DNA of 64,000 nt from Microbacterium sp. 4R-513 (GTDB lineage: Bacteria; Actinomycetota; Actinomycetes; Actinomycetales; Microbacteriaceae). Where the stretch lies: contig NZ_CP049256.1 of the NCBI RefSeq assembly GCF_011046485.1, positions 372,001 to 436,000 on the forward strand, in the 5' to 3' direction. Positions within the stretch are counted from its first letter, which is position 1. Every line of letters starts with the position of its first letter. Position numbers and translations under genes: made by a program. The notes under the pieces were generated by a model. The model worked only from the letters and a program-made list of their open reading frames with translations. It did no database searches and was not told the origin of the DNA. Positions 54,033 through 62,367 of this stretch are shown here, piece by piece.

Positions 54033-55976
54033 ATGTCCACCACGACGTCTCCCCGAGCCCGCCGCGGCCGGCGCGCACCTCAAGAGGGTCCGCGCGCGAG
54101 CCTCAAGCAGCTCCTCCCCTTCCTCTTCGAGCACAAGCGCGTCCTCATCATCGTCGCGATCCTGAGCATCGTCGGTGCCGCGGCCACCCTCGCGCAGCCG
54201 CTCTTCGTGGGAGTGCTGATCGGCCGCGTCGAGGCCAGCGAGCCGCTCGGCTACCTCGTGTGGGGCATCGTCGTGCTCGTGGTCATCGCGTCCCTCATCT
54301 CGGGGTACCAGCACTACCTCCTCCAGCGCACCGGCACAGCGGTCGTCTACTCCTCGCGCCGCAAGCTCATCGGCCGCATCCTGCACCTGCCGATCGGCGA
54401 GTTCGACGCGCGTCGCACCGGCGACCTCGTCTCGCGCGTCGGCACGGATACGACGCTCCTCTACGCCGTCCTCACGCAGGGTCTCGCCGACGCCGTCGGC
54501 AACTCCGTCGTCTTCATCGGCGCCCTGGTGGCGATGGCGCTGATCGATCCCGTCCTCCTGGGGCTCATCGTCGTCGTGATCGGCGCATCGATCGCCGTGG
54601 TCGGCGGGCTCAGCGGACGCATCCGCCGCGCGACCAAAGACCAGCAGGAGAAGGTCGGCGAGCTCGCCTCCGGCGTCGAGCGGGCCATCGGCTCGATCCG
54701 CACCGTCCGGGCGGCCGGCGCGAGCGACCGCGAGGAGCGGGCCCTCGCCGGACTCGCGGAAGAGACATACGACCAGGGTGTGCGCATCGCCAAGGTGTCC
54801 GCGCTCATCGTGCCGATCTCGAGCGTGGCCCTGCAGCTCTCGCTCCTCGTCGTGCTCGGCGTCGGCGGCCTGCGGGTGGCGTCCGGGGCCATCTCGGTCG
54901 CGGCACTCGTGACATTCGTCATGTTCCTCTTCATGCTGATCGCACCCCTCGGCACCTTCTTCGGCGCCATCACCTCCGTGAACCAGGCGCTCGGCGCGCT
55001 CGGGCGCATCCAGGAGATCCTCGACCTCCCGACCGAGACCGGGAAGGATGCCGAGATCGCGGCGACCGTCGTCGAGCGCGAGCCCGCGGCATCCGTCGTC
55101 GCACCCGCCGCCGCGATCGAGTTCCGCGACGTGCGCTTCCGCTATCCCGAGGCCGTCGTCGCCGCCCGGCGCAAGGCCGAAGACGCGGCCCTCGCAGCCC
55201 TCGACGACGCGCACGTCGACAAGTCCGTCGCCGACGATCTGCGCCGCCTCGCCGGGGGTGAAGGCGAGCCGTCGGCTCTCGAGACGGACGCCTCGACCGA
55301 AGTGCTGCGCGGAGTGTCGTTCTCGGTCCCGCAGGGGGCCCGCGTCGCGCTCGTCGGCCCGTCGGGTGCGGGCAAGAGCACGACCCTCGCGCTCATCGAG
55401 CGGTTCTACGACCCCACGTCCGGCGCGGTCCTCCTCGGCGGTGCGGACGTGCGCACGCTCGAGCGGGACGCGCTTCGCGCACAGCTCGGCTATGTCGAAC
55501 AGGATGCCCCGACGCTCGCCGGCACGATCGCCGAGAACCTTCGGCTGGCGTCGCCCGAGGCATCCGACGCGGACTGCGAGCACGTGCTGCGCGCCGTCAA
55601 CCTCGGCGAGGTGCTCGAGCGGAGCCCGCTCGGTGTCGACGCGCCCGTCGGCGAGAGCGGCGTGATGCTCTCGGGCGGTGAGCGCCAGCGCCTCGCGATC
55701 GCCCGCGCCCTGCTGGCCGCTCCCCCGATCCTCCTCCTCGATGAGTCCACCTCGTCGCTCGACGGCCTGAACGAGCAGCGGATGCGCGACGCGATCGACG
55801 CGGTGGCCACCGGTCGGACGCTCGTCGTGATCGCGCACCGCCTGTCGACCGTCGTCGACAGCGACCACATCGTCGTGATGGACCACGGTCGGGTGGTGGG
55901 TCAGGGCACGCACTCCGAGCTCGTCGAGACGACGCCCCTCTACCGCGACCTCGCGCGGCACCAGCTGCTCGTCTGA
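54033..55976 (+). CDS. ABC exporter, fused membrane and ATPase domains
   Basis: A 647-residue half-transporter of the multidrug/lipid exporter class: six membrane helices (about 45-310) and an ATPase domain with GPSGAGKST, LSGGERQRLAIARAL, ILLLDESTSSLD and the switch His in VIAHRLSTV. An insertion of about 50 mostly charged and Ala-rich residues (about 372-423) separates the RYPE strand from EVLRGVSF, where related proteins have only a few residues. The ATG at 54033 has AGGGAA 6 nt upstream; an ATG 24 nt earlier has no ribosome site. It probably works as a homodimer. Drug export is likely but unproven. Confidence 0.88.
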   Translation: MSTTTSPRARRGRRAPQEGPRASLKQLLPFLFEHKRVLIIVAILSIVGAAATLAQPLFVGVLIGRVEASEPLGYLVWGIVVLVVIASLISGYQHYLLQRTGTAVVYSSRRKLIGRILHLPIGEFDARRTGDLVSRVGTDTTLLYAVLTQGLADAVGNSVVFIGALVAMALIDPVLLGLIVVVIGASIAVVGGLSGRIRRATKDQQEKVGELASGVERAIGSIRTVRAAGASDREERALAGLAEETYDQGVRIAKVSALIVPISSVALQLSLLVVLGVGGLRVASGAISVAALVTFVMFLFMLIAPLGTFFGAITSVNQALGALGRIQEILDLPTETGKDAEIAATVVEREPAASVVAPAAAIEFRDVRFRYPEAVVAARRKAEDAALAALDDAHVDKSVADDLRRLAGGEGEPSALETDASTEVLRGVSFSVPQGARVALVGPSGAGKSTTLALIERFYDPTSGAVLLGGADVRTLERDALRAQLGYVEQDAPTLAGTIAENLRLASPEASDADCEHVLRAVNLGEVLERSPLGVDAPVGESGVMLSGGERQRLAIARALLAAPPILLLDESTSSLDGLNEQRMRDAIDAVATGRTLVVIAHRLSTVVDSDHIVVMDHGRVVGQGTHSELVETTPLYRDLARHQLLV

Positions 55977-55994
55977 GCGCGCCGCTGCCCGACG

Positions 55995-56165
55995 TCAGTC
56001 GTGATGCGCGCTGTGGTCCTCGACATCGGGCTCGGCCCGCAGGATGTCGGCGATCGCCTCCTCGGGGCGCGGCGCGATGGTTTCGTCCTCCTCGAGCTCG
56101 GGAACGCTCGGCTCACCCGGCTCGGGGACGTGGTCGTGGCCGACTGGCGCGTGGGTATCCGACAT
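55995..56165 (-). CDS. Small acidic, His-containing protein (56 aa)
   Basis: A 56-residue protein starting MSDTHAPVGHDHVPEPGEP and ending DVEDHSAHHD, rich in Glu, Pro and Asp, with histidines at both ends. GAGGAG lies 5 nt before the ATG, which supports expression. It resembles in composition the 55-residue protein at 29067-29234. No domain is recognised; it is probably disordered. Confidence 0.65.
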   Translation of the reverse strand: MSDTHAPVGHDHVPEPGEPSVPELEEDETIAPRPEEAIADILRAEPDVEDHSAHHD

Positions 56166-56256
56166 CTCTGCTCCTCGGGGTGATGTTCACAACGTACCTG
56201 CCGGTGCGGCCCGCGGTCTTGGATCCGGGCCGGCATGGACGTCCTATGCTGTCGCG

Positions 56257-56667
56257 GTGACCGAAGCATCGGATGACGGACCGTTCTACCACGGCACCAA
56301 GGCTGACCTCCGCGTCGGCGACCTGCTGACGCCGGGATTCCGCTCGAACTACCGGCCCGAGATCGTGATGAATCACATCTACTTCACGGCGCTGCGCGAC
56401 GGTGCCGGTCTCGCGGCCGAGCTCGCGCCTGGTGAGGATCCGCCCCGCGTCTACCTCGTCGAGCCGACCGGGCCTTTCGAGGACGACCCCAACGTGACCG
56501 ACAAGAAGTTCCCCGGCAATCCCACGCGGTCCTATCGCAGCACCGCCCCGCTGAAGATCATCGGCGAGTCGGACGACTGGACACGCCTCACACCCGACGC
56601 GCTCCAGACGTGGAGAGATCGGCTCGCGGCGCTCCGCGCGGATGAGCGAGGTCAGATCATCAACTGA
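56257..56667 (+). CDS. arr: NAD+-rifampin ADP-ribosyltransferase
   Basis: A 136-residue Arr enzyme, which inactivates rifamycins by ADP-ribosylation. FYHGTKADLRVGDLLTPGF, VMNHIYFTAL, RVYLVEPTGPFEDDPNVTDK and KFPGNPTRSYRS cover the whole conserved length, including the NAD-binding His and the acidic catalytic loop. TATGCT (56245-56250) followed by 6 nt and GTG is a leaderless-type start. Such genes are common in soil actinobacteria as chromosomal intrinsic resistance, so it need not be recently acquired. Confidence 0.95.
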   Translation: MTEASDDGPFYHGTKADLRVGDLLTPGFRSNYRPEIVMNHIYFTALRDGAGLAAELAPGEDPPRVYLVEPTGPFEDDPNVTDKKFPGNPTRSYRSTAPLKIIGESDDWTRLTPDALQTWRDRLAALRADERGQIIN

Positions 56668-56699
56668 GGTCGGCGCGTCCGTATCCTTGCGGCATGAAT

Positions 56700-56856
56700 A
56701 GACTACGTATAGAAGCGTGATAGAGTCCCTTCACGTAAACGTACTGGGTGCTCAGTCGACGGACCGACCGATTACCTGAGCGGTCCGGCGCGCAAAGGTG
56801 TGCATCGGGCGTGCCGCAGCGCGCCGCCGCGCTCCCGCACGTGAAAGGACGAATCG
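56700..56856 (+). promoter_or_regulatory. Promoter and leader of the DUF7882 gene
   Basis: An AT-richer stretch at 56700-56745, with CGTATAGAAGCGTGATAGAG, looks like a promoter; TAGAGT is a possible -10. The leader contains crossing inverted repeats: GCTCAG (56750-56755) with CTGAGC (56776-56781), and CGGACC (56760-56765) with GGTCCG (56782-56787). AAAGGA lies 8 nt before the ATG. No gene is seen in the rest. Confidence 0.45.
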
Positions 56857-57204
56857 ATGGGGACGATGTACTACGGTGGCGCCGAGGCGCCCATCCGTGT
56901 CCGAGACCGCGCGCTCGCCCACCTGAAGGTCGTCATGGCGACGAAGCTGCGGCGCAACGAGAGCTTCACACTGTCGTGGCAGCACGCCCCCGACGAACCT
57001 CGAGGACGCTCGACGATCTGGGTGCACCCCTCCATTCCGCTGCGCTTCACGTTCGACGACCCCGATCCCTGCGAGCTGAACCCGACGTGGATCGCCCAGC
57101 TCGCGAAGTCGGCGAACTCGTCGTCCGGCATCGCGTTCACCGAGGACGAGCCCGAATTCGACGAGCGGTCCCGCTCAGGACTCGTCGCGGCCGGACCGCT
57201 CTGA
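56857..57204 (+). CDS. DUF7882 family protein
   Basis: A 115-residue protein starting MGTMYYGGAEAPIRVRDRAL and containing LAHLKVVMATKLRRNESF and WVHPSIPLRFTFDD. This small family is frequent in Microbacteriaceae and is sometimes mislabelled as an ATP-dependent DNA ligase; no ligase motif is present. Function unknown. The last 30 bases overlap, tail to tail, the DyP peroxidase gene on the other strand. Both are well supported, so the overlap seems real. Confidence 0.85.
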   Translation: MGTMYYGGAEAPIRVRDRALAHLKVVMATKLRRNESFTLSWQHAPDEPRGRSTIWVHPSIPLRFTFDDPDPCELNPTWIAQLAKSANSSSGIAFTEDEPEFDERSRSGLVAAGPL

Positions 57205-58947
57205 CGCCGGTGCGGCGAGCACGGCCGTGACAGCCGAGATCCCCGGCGCGAAGAAGTAGCCGCCGCCGCTGGCGGTCACCCACTCGCGCTCCAGGACGAT
57301 GTCGCGCTCCCCGCCGTCACTCGCGTGGAGCCGGAGTCGGCGCTCGCGCTCCCCGTGCACGTTGCTCTGTCCGATGATCGGGTCGTGCCCGCCGGCGTTG
57401 GGCTGCACGGACGAGTTCGCCCATCGACGCATGACGAACTCGAACTGATCCTCGATCGAGGTCATGTACGCGGCGAAAAGGAGTCCCCTCTCCGTCGCGA
57501 CGAGGTCGGGCGACGGGTCGCGAACACCGGCGAGCGGGGGTCCGAACGGGATGCCTCGGCGGAGCATGAGTCGGAGGAACGTGTCGCCCGGCGCGCCGAA
57601 GTCCGTGCCGCTGTCCCGCGGATTGACCTTGCGGATGTGGCTCGACACGGGGCAGACGTCGCCGAACACGTCGGAGCGCGCTCGTGGATGCGCATCGCCG
57701 GCGTAGCCGGCTCCGCTCAGCTCCGCGCTCGGGGTCCAGCCCCTCGTATCGTCGTCGAACTGGAAGTGGTTGTGGGCGAACTCGTCGCCGGCCAGCGCGA
57801 GGTCGTCCGCTTCGGGCGCGCGCGAGACGGGGGCCCCGCTCGGCCAGCGGCCTACGAGCATCGACGCGAAGCGGACGGGGTCCGTGCCGTGCTCGCCCGC
57901 GGCGCGCGCGACGAAGTCCCAGAATGCCGGCACGTCCTGGTTCAGGCGGCGGAACACGAGGTACGAGCCGTTGCGCGCCCAGACGGGGAACGCTCCCGGC
58001 CCCTCGTCGGGAATGAGCGGATCGGCCGGATTCTGCCGCGGCCAGCCGGCGACGAACTGACCAGGCCACACGAGCGGCTGGCCGGGCTTGCCGAAGATCC
58101 GCGAGTGCGGATTGCGCGGATCGAGGTAGCGGGGGCTGATGTCCTCGCCGTCGTCCGTCGTCCCACGCACGCCGGGCTGCGAGACGCCGTCCTTGAATCC
58201 GAAGTGCTCGTGCCCGGCGAGGTTACCGGGCAGGTTTTCGCCGAGCTGGTCGAAGGCCAGGTCGACCCCGCGGACAGCGGCTTCGGAGATGACGACGGAT
58301 GCCGCGGCATCCAGTTCGTCCTTCTCATCGGCGGCGATGATCACGAGGAAGTCGGGCTCGGCATCGGGCCCTCCGATGCGCCAGCCGCCACTGTGCCCGG
58401 GCGCTCCGGCCGTCGCGGGATCGCCGAGGTACGTGGATCGCGCCGCCATGCCCTGACGGAATGCGCGGTCGCCCATTTCGGCGAGCGCCTGCTCACCGAG
58501 GAGCTTCAGCACTGCCGCCCGTGACAGCGCGAAGGCCGTCCAGATCGCCGTCTTGGACGGCTTCGAGCTCCCCGATTCGAGGCGCTCGCGCCGGAACTCG
58601 CGCCGGAAGTCGAGCACCTCCTGCATGCTCGACAGTCGTGGGGCCAGCCAGCGCAGCCACGCTCGAGCACCCTCGACCTCACTTGCGGTGAAGAAGAGGA
58701 ACCGCTGGTGGTCCTTGTTGAACCCGGGGATGACGTTGCCCTGGATGTCGGCAGTGGCAGCGGCGTCGAAGAGAGGCTCGCCGGGGGAGGCGGCATCCGT
58801 CGTCTTCTCAGCACCGGGCTCCTCGTCGCCCAGCAGCCCCGACGACGCGCGCTCGGCGGCGGACGGTGCGGGCAGCGTGATCCCCGACAAACGCTCGACC
58901 CCGACCGCACCGAGCCCCGCGAGCGCGCTCGCTCCCTCGCCCGTCAT
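57175..58947 (-). CDS. Dye-decolourising (DyP-type) heme peroxidase
   Basis: A 590-residue DyP. The GXXDG motif is HFGFKDGVSQP (about 250), with the distal Asp, and the proximal heme His is in SHIRKVNPRD (about 435). A low-complexity N-terminus of about 60 residues precedes DIQGNVIPGFNKDHQRF. I see no Tat signal and no clear encapsulin-targeting tail, so it should be cytoplasmic. Its length fits the longer classes of the family. DyPs oxidise dyes, Mn2+ and lignin-related phenols. Its start overlaps the upstream unknown gene as ATGA, so the two are coupled. Confidence 0.92.
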   Translation of the reverse strand: MTGEGASALAGLGAVGVERLSGITLPAPSAAERASSGLLGDEEPGAEKTTDAASPGEPLFDAAATADIQGNVIPGFNKDHQRFLFFTASEVEGARAWLRWLAPRLSSMQEVLDFRREFRRERLESGSSKPSKTAIWTAFALSRAAVLKLLGEQALAEMGDRAFRQGMAARSTYLGDPATAGAPGHSGGWRIGGPDAEPDFLVIIAADEKDELDAAASVVISEAAVRGVDLAFDQLGENLPGNLAGHEHFGFKDGVSQPGVRGTTDDGEDISPRYLDPRNPHSRIFGKPGQPLVWPGQFVAGWPRQNPADPLIPDEGPGAFPVWARNGSYLVFRRLNQDVPAFWDFVARAAGEHGTDPVRFASMLVGRWPSGAPVSRAPEADDLALAGDEFAHNHFQFDDDTRGWTPSAELSGAGYAGDAHPRARSDVFGDVCPVSSHIRKVNPRDSGTDFGAPGDTFLRLMLRRGIPFGPPLAGVRDPSPDLVATERGLLFAAYMTSIEDQFEFVMRRWANSSVQPNAGGHDPIIGQSNVHGERERRLRLHASDGGERDIVLEREWVTASGGGYFFAPGISAVTAVLAAPASERSGRDES

Positions 58948-59879
58948 GCTTCGCCTCCCGCGACGACGTGCGCCGACATCGTGATGTGCTCGGCGAGCTG
59001 CGCGCCGAACTCGATCGGGATGCCGCCGATGGCGATGTCGCCGACGAGGAAGCCCTCGTGCTCGGGCACGCGATACTCGACTCGCAGCGCGGCTCCCGGG
59101 ATGCCGCGGACGATGGTCCAGTAGTCGCCGACGAGACTTCCGTCGGGCTTCGTCCAGCCCGAGTCGTCCCAGCCGATCATGTAGACGCCAGGCGGGTTCG
59201 CGGCGGCGATGCGATGGCCTTGCCGCGAGATGGCCCAGAGGTCGAAGTTGATGCGCGCGTCGGCGCCGGTGGCGCGCGAGTAGGGCAGGGCGTCGTAGCC
59301 GTCATCGGCGTGGTGCGAGGGCTCGACCTCCTGCGAGACGCCGAGCAGGTCCCGCATCGAGTTGATCGGCATGACGTAGTGCACCGCCCCGTCGGTCGTG
59401 TTCCACCTGTTCAGCGGGTCGTACGCGTCGTCCGGGAACAGCTCCTCGCGCTTCACGTCAGGCGAGACGAGCCGCCGGTACAGGTCGAGCACGGCGTCCG
59501 GGTTCACGGACGCCAGGAGGCGCCAGTACTCCGGCGTCTCGGTCGTGAAGGTCACAGCCGAGACCTTGCCGTCCTTCCGCTCGACATGCCACTCGAGGTA
59601 CTCGATCTGGGCTGACCGCTCCTCCGACGCGATGTACGCGGCTCGCCGGTCGTCGCGGTGCTCCATCAGCAGCGGCCGCGAGAGCCCGGTCCACGTGATG
59701 GCCCGCGGCCTTCCGCCGACGACCTCGACAAGCGCCGGGTTCACGTAGGCCCCTCGACCGCTCACCTCCGTGCGCTCGGCGACGAGCGCGCTGACGATGT
59801 CGTGCCAGCCGTCGAGGAACGCGGCATCCCCGCCCACATCGTCGATACCGGCCGGCGGCGAGAACCGTACGAGTCCCAT
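58944..59879 (-). CDS. Unrecognised protein coupled to the DyP peroxidase
   Basis: A 311-residue soluble protein without signal peptide or membrane helix. Visible segments include GRGAYVNPALVEVVGGRPRA, IEYLEWHVERKDG, VSAVTFTTETPEYWRLLA and VYMIGWDDSGWTKPDGSLVG; Trp and Tyr are abundant. I do not recognise the family. TAGCTT (59891-59886) stands 6 nt before the ATG, so it begins a leaderless-type two-gene operon with the peroxidase. A role as substrate-binding or redox partner is possible but not shown. Confidence 0.8.
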   Translation of the reverse strand: MGLVRFSPPAGIDDVGGDAAFLDGWHDIVSALVAERTEVSGRGAYVNPALVEVVGGRPRAITWTGLSRPLLMEHRDDRRAAYIASEERSAQIEYLEWHVERKDGKVSAVTFTTETPEYWRLLASVNPDAVLDLYRRLVSPDVKREELFPDDAYDPLNRWNTTDGAVHYVMPINSMRDLLGVSQEVEPSHHADDGYDALPYSRATGADARINFDLWAISRQGHRIAAANPPGVYMIGWDDSGWTKPDGSLVGDYWTIVRGIPGAALRVEYRVPEHEGFLVGDIAIGGIPIEFGAQLAEHITMSAHVVAGGEA

Positions 59880-59986
59880 GCTCGGAAGCTAGCAGCGGTC
59901 GCGGGCCGATGCGATGAAGAGACGACGGATGCCGCGTGCTGTCAACCCCGCGCCGCCTGTCCGCTCCCCCACCTACCGTCGAGTGC

Positions 59987-60268
59987 ATGAGCGATGAGCA
60001 GAACACTCAGGGCGCGCCCGAGAACGCCGCGAGCGGAGGCCAGCCCCAGGCCTCCGACGAGGTCCTCGGCGCGACCGAGGAGACGGACAACCCCGCGGCG
60101 AAGGATCCGTCGGAGTGGGTCACTGGGGACGAGCCGATCACGGCCGCCCAGCGCAGCTACCTCGACACGCTGGCGCGGGAGGCCGGCGAGACGGTTCCCG
60201 CGAACCTCACGAAGGCAGAGGCCTCGGAGCACATCGAGCGGCTGCAGCAGAAGACCGGCCGCGGCTGA
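59987..60268 (+). CDS. DUF3072 domain protein
   Basis: A 93-residue protein: an acidic disordered half (MSDEQNTQGAPENA...) and a compact C-terminal DUF3072 domain with DPSEWVTGDEPITAAQRSYL and LTKAEASEHIERLQ. The domain is widespread in actinobacteria and of unknown function. TACCGT (59974-59979) lies 7 nt before the ATG, a leaderless-type start. It is a single gene convergent with pckG. Confidence 0.85.
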   Translation: MSDEQNTQGAPENAASGGQPQASDEVLGATEETDNPAAKDPSEWVTGDEPITAAQRSYLDTLAREAGETVPANLTKAEASEHIERLQQKTGRG

Positions 60269-60285
60269 CCGGCTCCCACCGAGAC

Positions 60286-60331
60286 GACGGATGCCTCGGC
60301 CCGCTGCACAGGGCGGGGCGAGGCATCCGTC
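60286..60331. terminator. Bidirectional terminator, DUF3072 gene and pckG
   Basis: Thirteen-base arms GACGGATGCCTCG (60286-60298) and CGAGGCATCCGTC (60319-60331), with a 20-nt GC-rich loop. It lies between convergent genes and is again built on the GGATGCC/GGCATCC word. Confidence 0.75.
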
Positions 60332-60352
60332 AGCGAATGGTCCGGACCGGGG

Positions 60353-62245
60353 TCAGGACTGCTGAGCCGCCTTCAGGCGGTAGCGGAGCGCCGCGAGCTC
60401 GGCCTGGAGCGCCGCCGGCACGCGGCCGCCGAACTCTGCGTAGAACTCCTCGGTGAGATCGGCTTCGCGGCTCCACGACACCGGGTCGATGGCGAACAGC
60501 TCGTCGAGGTCGGCCTGGGACACATCGGTGCCCTCGAGGTTGAGGTCCTCCGTGCGCGGCAGGCGCCCGATCGGGCTGTCGACGGCGGGCACCTGGCCCT
60601 CGACGCGACGGATGATCCAGTCGATGACGCGCGAGTTGTCGCCGAAGCCGGGCCACAGGAACCGGCCGTCGGAGCCCTTGCGGAACCAGTTGACCTGGAA
60701 CACCCGCGGGGCCCGGTCGAAGCGCAGCTTCTGGCCGATCTTGAGCCAGTGGCCGAAGTAGTCGGCCATGTTGTAGCCGCAGAAGGGCAGCATCGCGAAG
60801 GGGTCGCGGCGCAGCTCGCCGACGGTTCCCTCGGCGGCGGCGGTGCGCTCGGACGAGATGTTCGAGCCCATGAAGACGCCGTGCGTCCAGTCGGTCGCCT
60901 CGACGACGAGGGGCACGTTGGTCGCACGACGGCCCCCGAACAGGATGGCGTCGAGGGGAACGCCCTGCGGGGCATCCCAGTCGTCCGCGATCTGCGGGCA
61001 CTGCGCGGCGCTGACCGTGAAGCGGGAGTTCGGGTGCGCCGCCGGGCGACCGGCGGCCGGCGTCCAGGGCTTGCCCTCCCAGTCGATGAGCTCTGCCGGC
61101 GGCTCGTCGGTGAGGCCCTCCCACCAGACGTCGCCGTCGGGGCGCAGCGCGACGTTCGTGAAGATCGTGTTGCCCCACAGGGTCTCGACCGCCGTTACGT
61201 TCGTCGACTCGCCCGTGCCCGGCGCGACGCCGAAGAAGCCCGCCTCGGGGTTGATCGCCCAGAGGCGCCCGTCGTCACCGGGTCGGAGCCACGCGATGTC
61301 GTCGCCGAGCGTCTCGACGCGCCAGCCGGGGATCGTCGGGCGGAGCATCGCGAGGTTGGTCTTGCCGCACGCCGAGGGGAACGCGGCGGCGACGTGGTAC
61401 GCCTTCCCCTGGGGGTCGATCACCCGGATGAGGAGCATGTGCTCGGCGAGCCAGCCCTCGTCGCGGCCGATGACCGATGCGATGCGCAGGGCGAAGCACT
61501 TCTTCGCGAGGATCGCGTTGCCGCCGTAGCCCGAGCCGAACGACCAGACCTCGAGCGTGTCGGGGAAGTGCACGATGTACTTCTCGTCGTTACACGGCCA
61601 CGGGACATCCTGCTCGCCCGCTGCCAGAGGTGCGCCGACGGAGTGCACCGTCTTGACCCAGTGCGCCCCGGCGGCGATCTCGCGCACCACCGACGCTCCG
61701 ACGCGCGTCATGATGCCGATCGAGGTGACGGCGTAGGCGCTGTCGGTGATCTGCACGCCGATGTGCGACAGCGGACCGCCGACGGGTCCCATCGAGAACG
61801 GCACGACGTACATGGTCCGTCCGCGCATGCTGCCCTCGAAGAGCGGAGTGATCGTGGCGCGGATCTCGTCGGGCGCGATCCAGTTGTTCGTCGGGCCGGC
61901 GTCCTCCTCGTTCTCGGACGCGATGAAGGTCCGGCCCTCGGTGCGCGCGACGTCGCTGGGGTGCGAGCGTGCGAGGTACGAGCCCGGGCGCCACTCCGGG
62001 TTGAGCTTGATCAGCTTCCCCTCGTCGACCATCTCCCGCAGCAGCGCCTCGTTCTCGGCGCGCGAACCGTCGACCCAGTGGATGGCCGCCGGCTGTGTGA
62101 GGGCGGCGATCTCGTCGACCCAGTCGACGAGCGCCTTCAAGCCCTCGCCGGCGATCCGGGGGCGCGCGCCGAAGGCAGGAGCCGAGGGAGCGGGCGGGGC
62201 GGCGGACACGGGCGTGGGGCGAGTGAAGATGTCGGCGAGTGCCAT
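60353..62245 (-). CDS. pckG: Phosphoenolpyruvate carboxykinase (GTP)
   Basis: A 630-residue GTP-dependent PEPCK, which turns oxaloacetate into phosphoenolpyruvate for gluconeogenesis. The P-loop is [13 protein letters not shown], followed by the metal and substrate segment [14 protein letters not shown] and, downstream, RRPT-type contacts in [11 protein letters not shown]. The length matches the family after an Ala/Pro-rich N-terminus of about 30 residues. GGAGGAACC precedes the ATG. Divergent from a RamB-like regulator; oxaloacetate produced by the aromatic island would be a natural substrate. Confidence 0.97.
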   Translation of the reverse strand: MALADIFTRPTPVSAAPPAPSAPAFGARPRIAGEGLKALVDWVDEIAALTQPAAIHWVDGSRAENEALLREMVDEGKLIKLNPEWRPGSYLARSHPSDVARTEGRTFIASENEEDAGPTNNWIAPDEIRATITPLFEGSMRGRTMYVVPFSMGPVGGPLSHIGVQITDSAYAVTSIGIMTRVGASVVREIAAGAHWVKTVHSVGAPLAAGEQDVPWPCNDEKYIVHFPDTLEVWSFGSGYGGNAILAKKCFALRIASVIGRDEGWLAEHMLLIRVIDPQGKAYHVAAAFPSACGKTNLAMLRPTIPGWRVETLGDDIAWLRPGDDGRLWAINPEAGFFGVAPGTGESTNVTAVETLWGNTIFTNVALRPDGDVWWEGLTDEPPAELIDWEGKPWTPAAGRPAAHPNSRFTVSAAQCPQIADDWDAPQGVPLDAILFGGRRATNVPLVVEATDWTHGVFMGSNISSERTAAAEGTVGELRRDPFAMLPFCGYNMADYFGHWLKIGQKLRFDRAPRVFQVNWFRKGSDGRFLWPGFGDNSRVIDWIIRRVEGQVPAVDSPIGRLPRTEDLNLEGTDVSQADLDELFAIDPVSWSREADLTEEFYAEFGGRVPAALQAELAALRYRLKAAQQS

Positions 62246-62292
62246 GTCGAGGTTCCTCCCGGGGCGTCGGATGCGCTTCTGTGCTCTCTTCT

Positions 62293-62361
62293 ACTTTGCG
62301 ACCTTCCTGGAGAGGTTTCCACGCAATACAGTCGCAAGAACCTCAATTCTTTCTCTATGCT
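62293..62361. promoter_or_regulatory. pckG / ramB-like divergent control region with TTGCGAC repeats
   Basis: ACTTTGC (62293-62299) matches the core of the RamB site described in corynebacteria. TTGCGAC (62296-62302) and GTCGCAA (62331-62337) are inverted copies 28 bp apart. TATGCT (62356-62361) is the -10 of the regulator gene. Looping or co-binding by the regulator is plausible. Confidence 0.5.
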
Positions 62362-62367
62362 CAAGGA

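Noticed and set aside
53760..55961. A 733-codon minus-strand frame opposite the ABC exporter
   Set aside because: The exporter has complete ATPase motifs. The antisense product is Asp/Glu/Arg/His low complexity.
57175..57204. Annotation error from the DUF7882/DyP overlap
   Set aside because: Both genes have family-typical sequence. A 30-bp tail-to-tail overlap is possible, and the DyP C-terminus there is low-complexity, so no change is needed.
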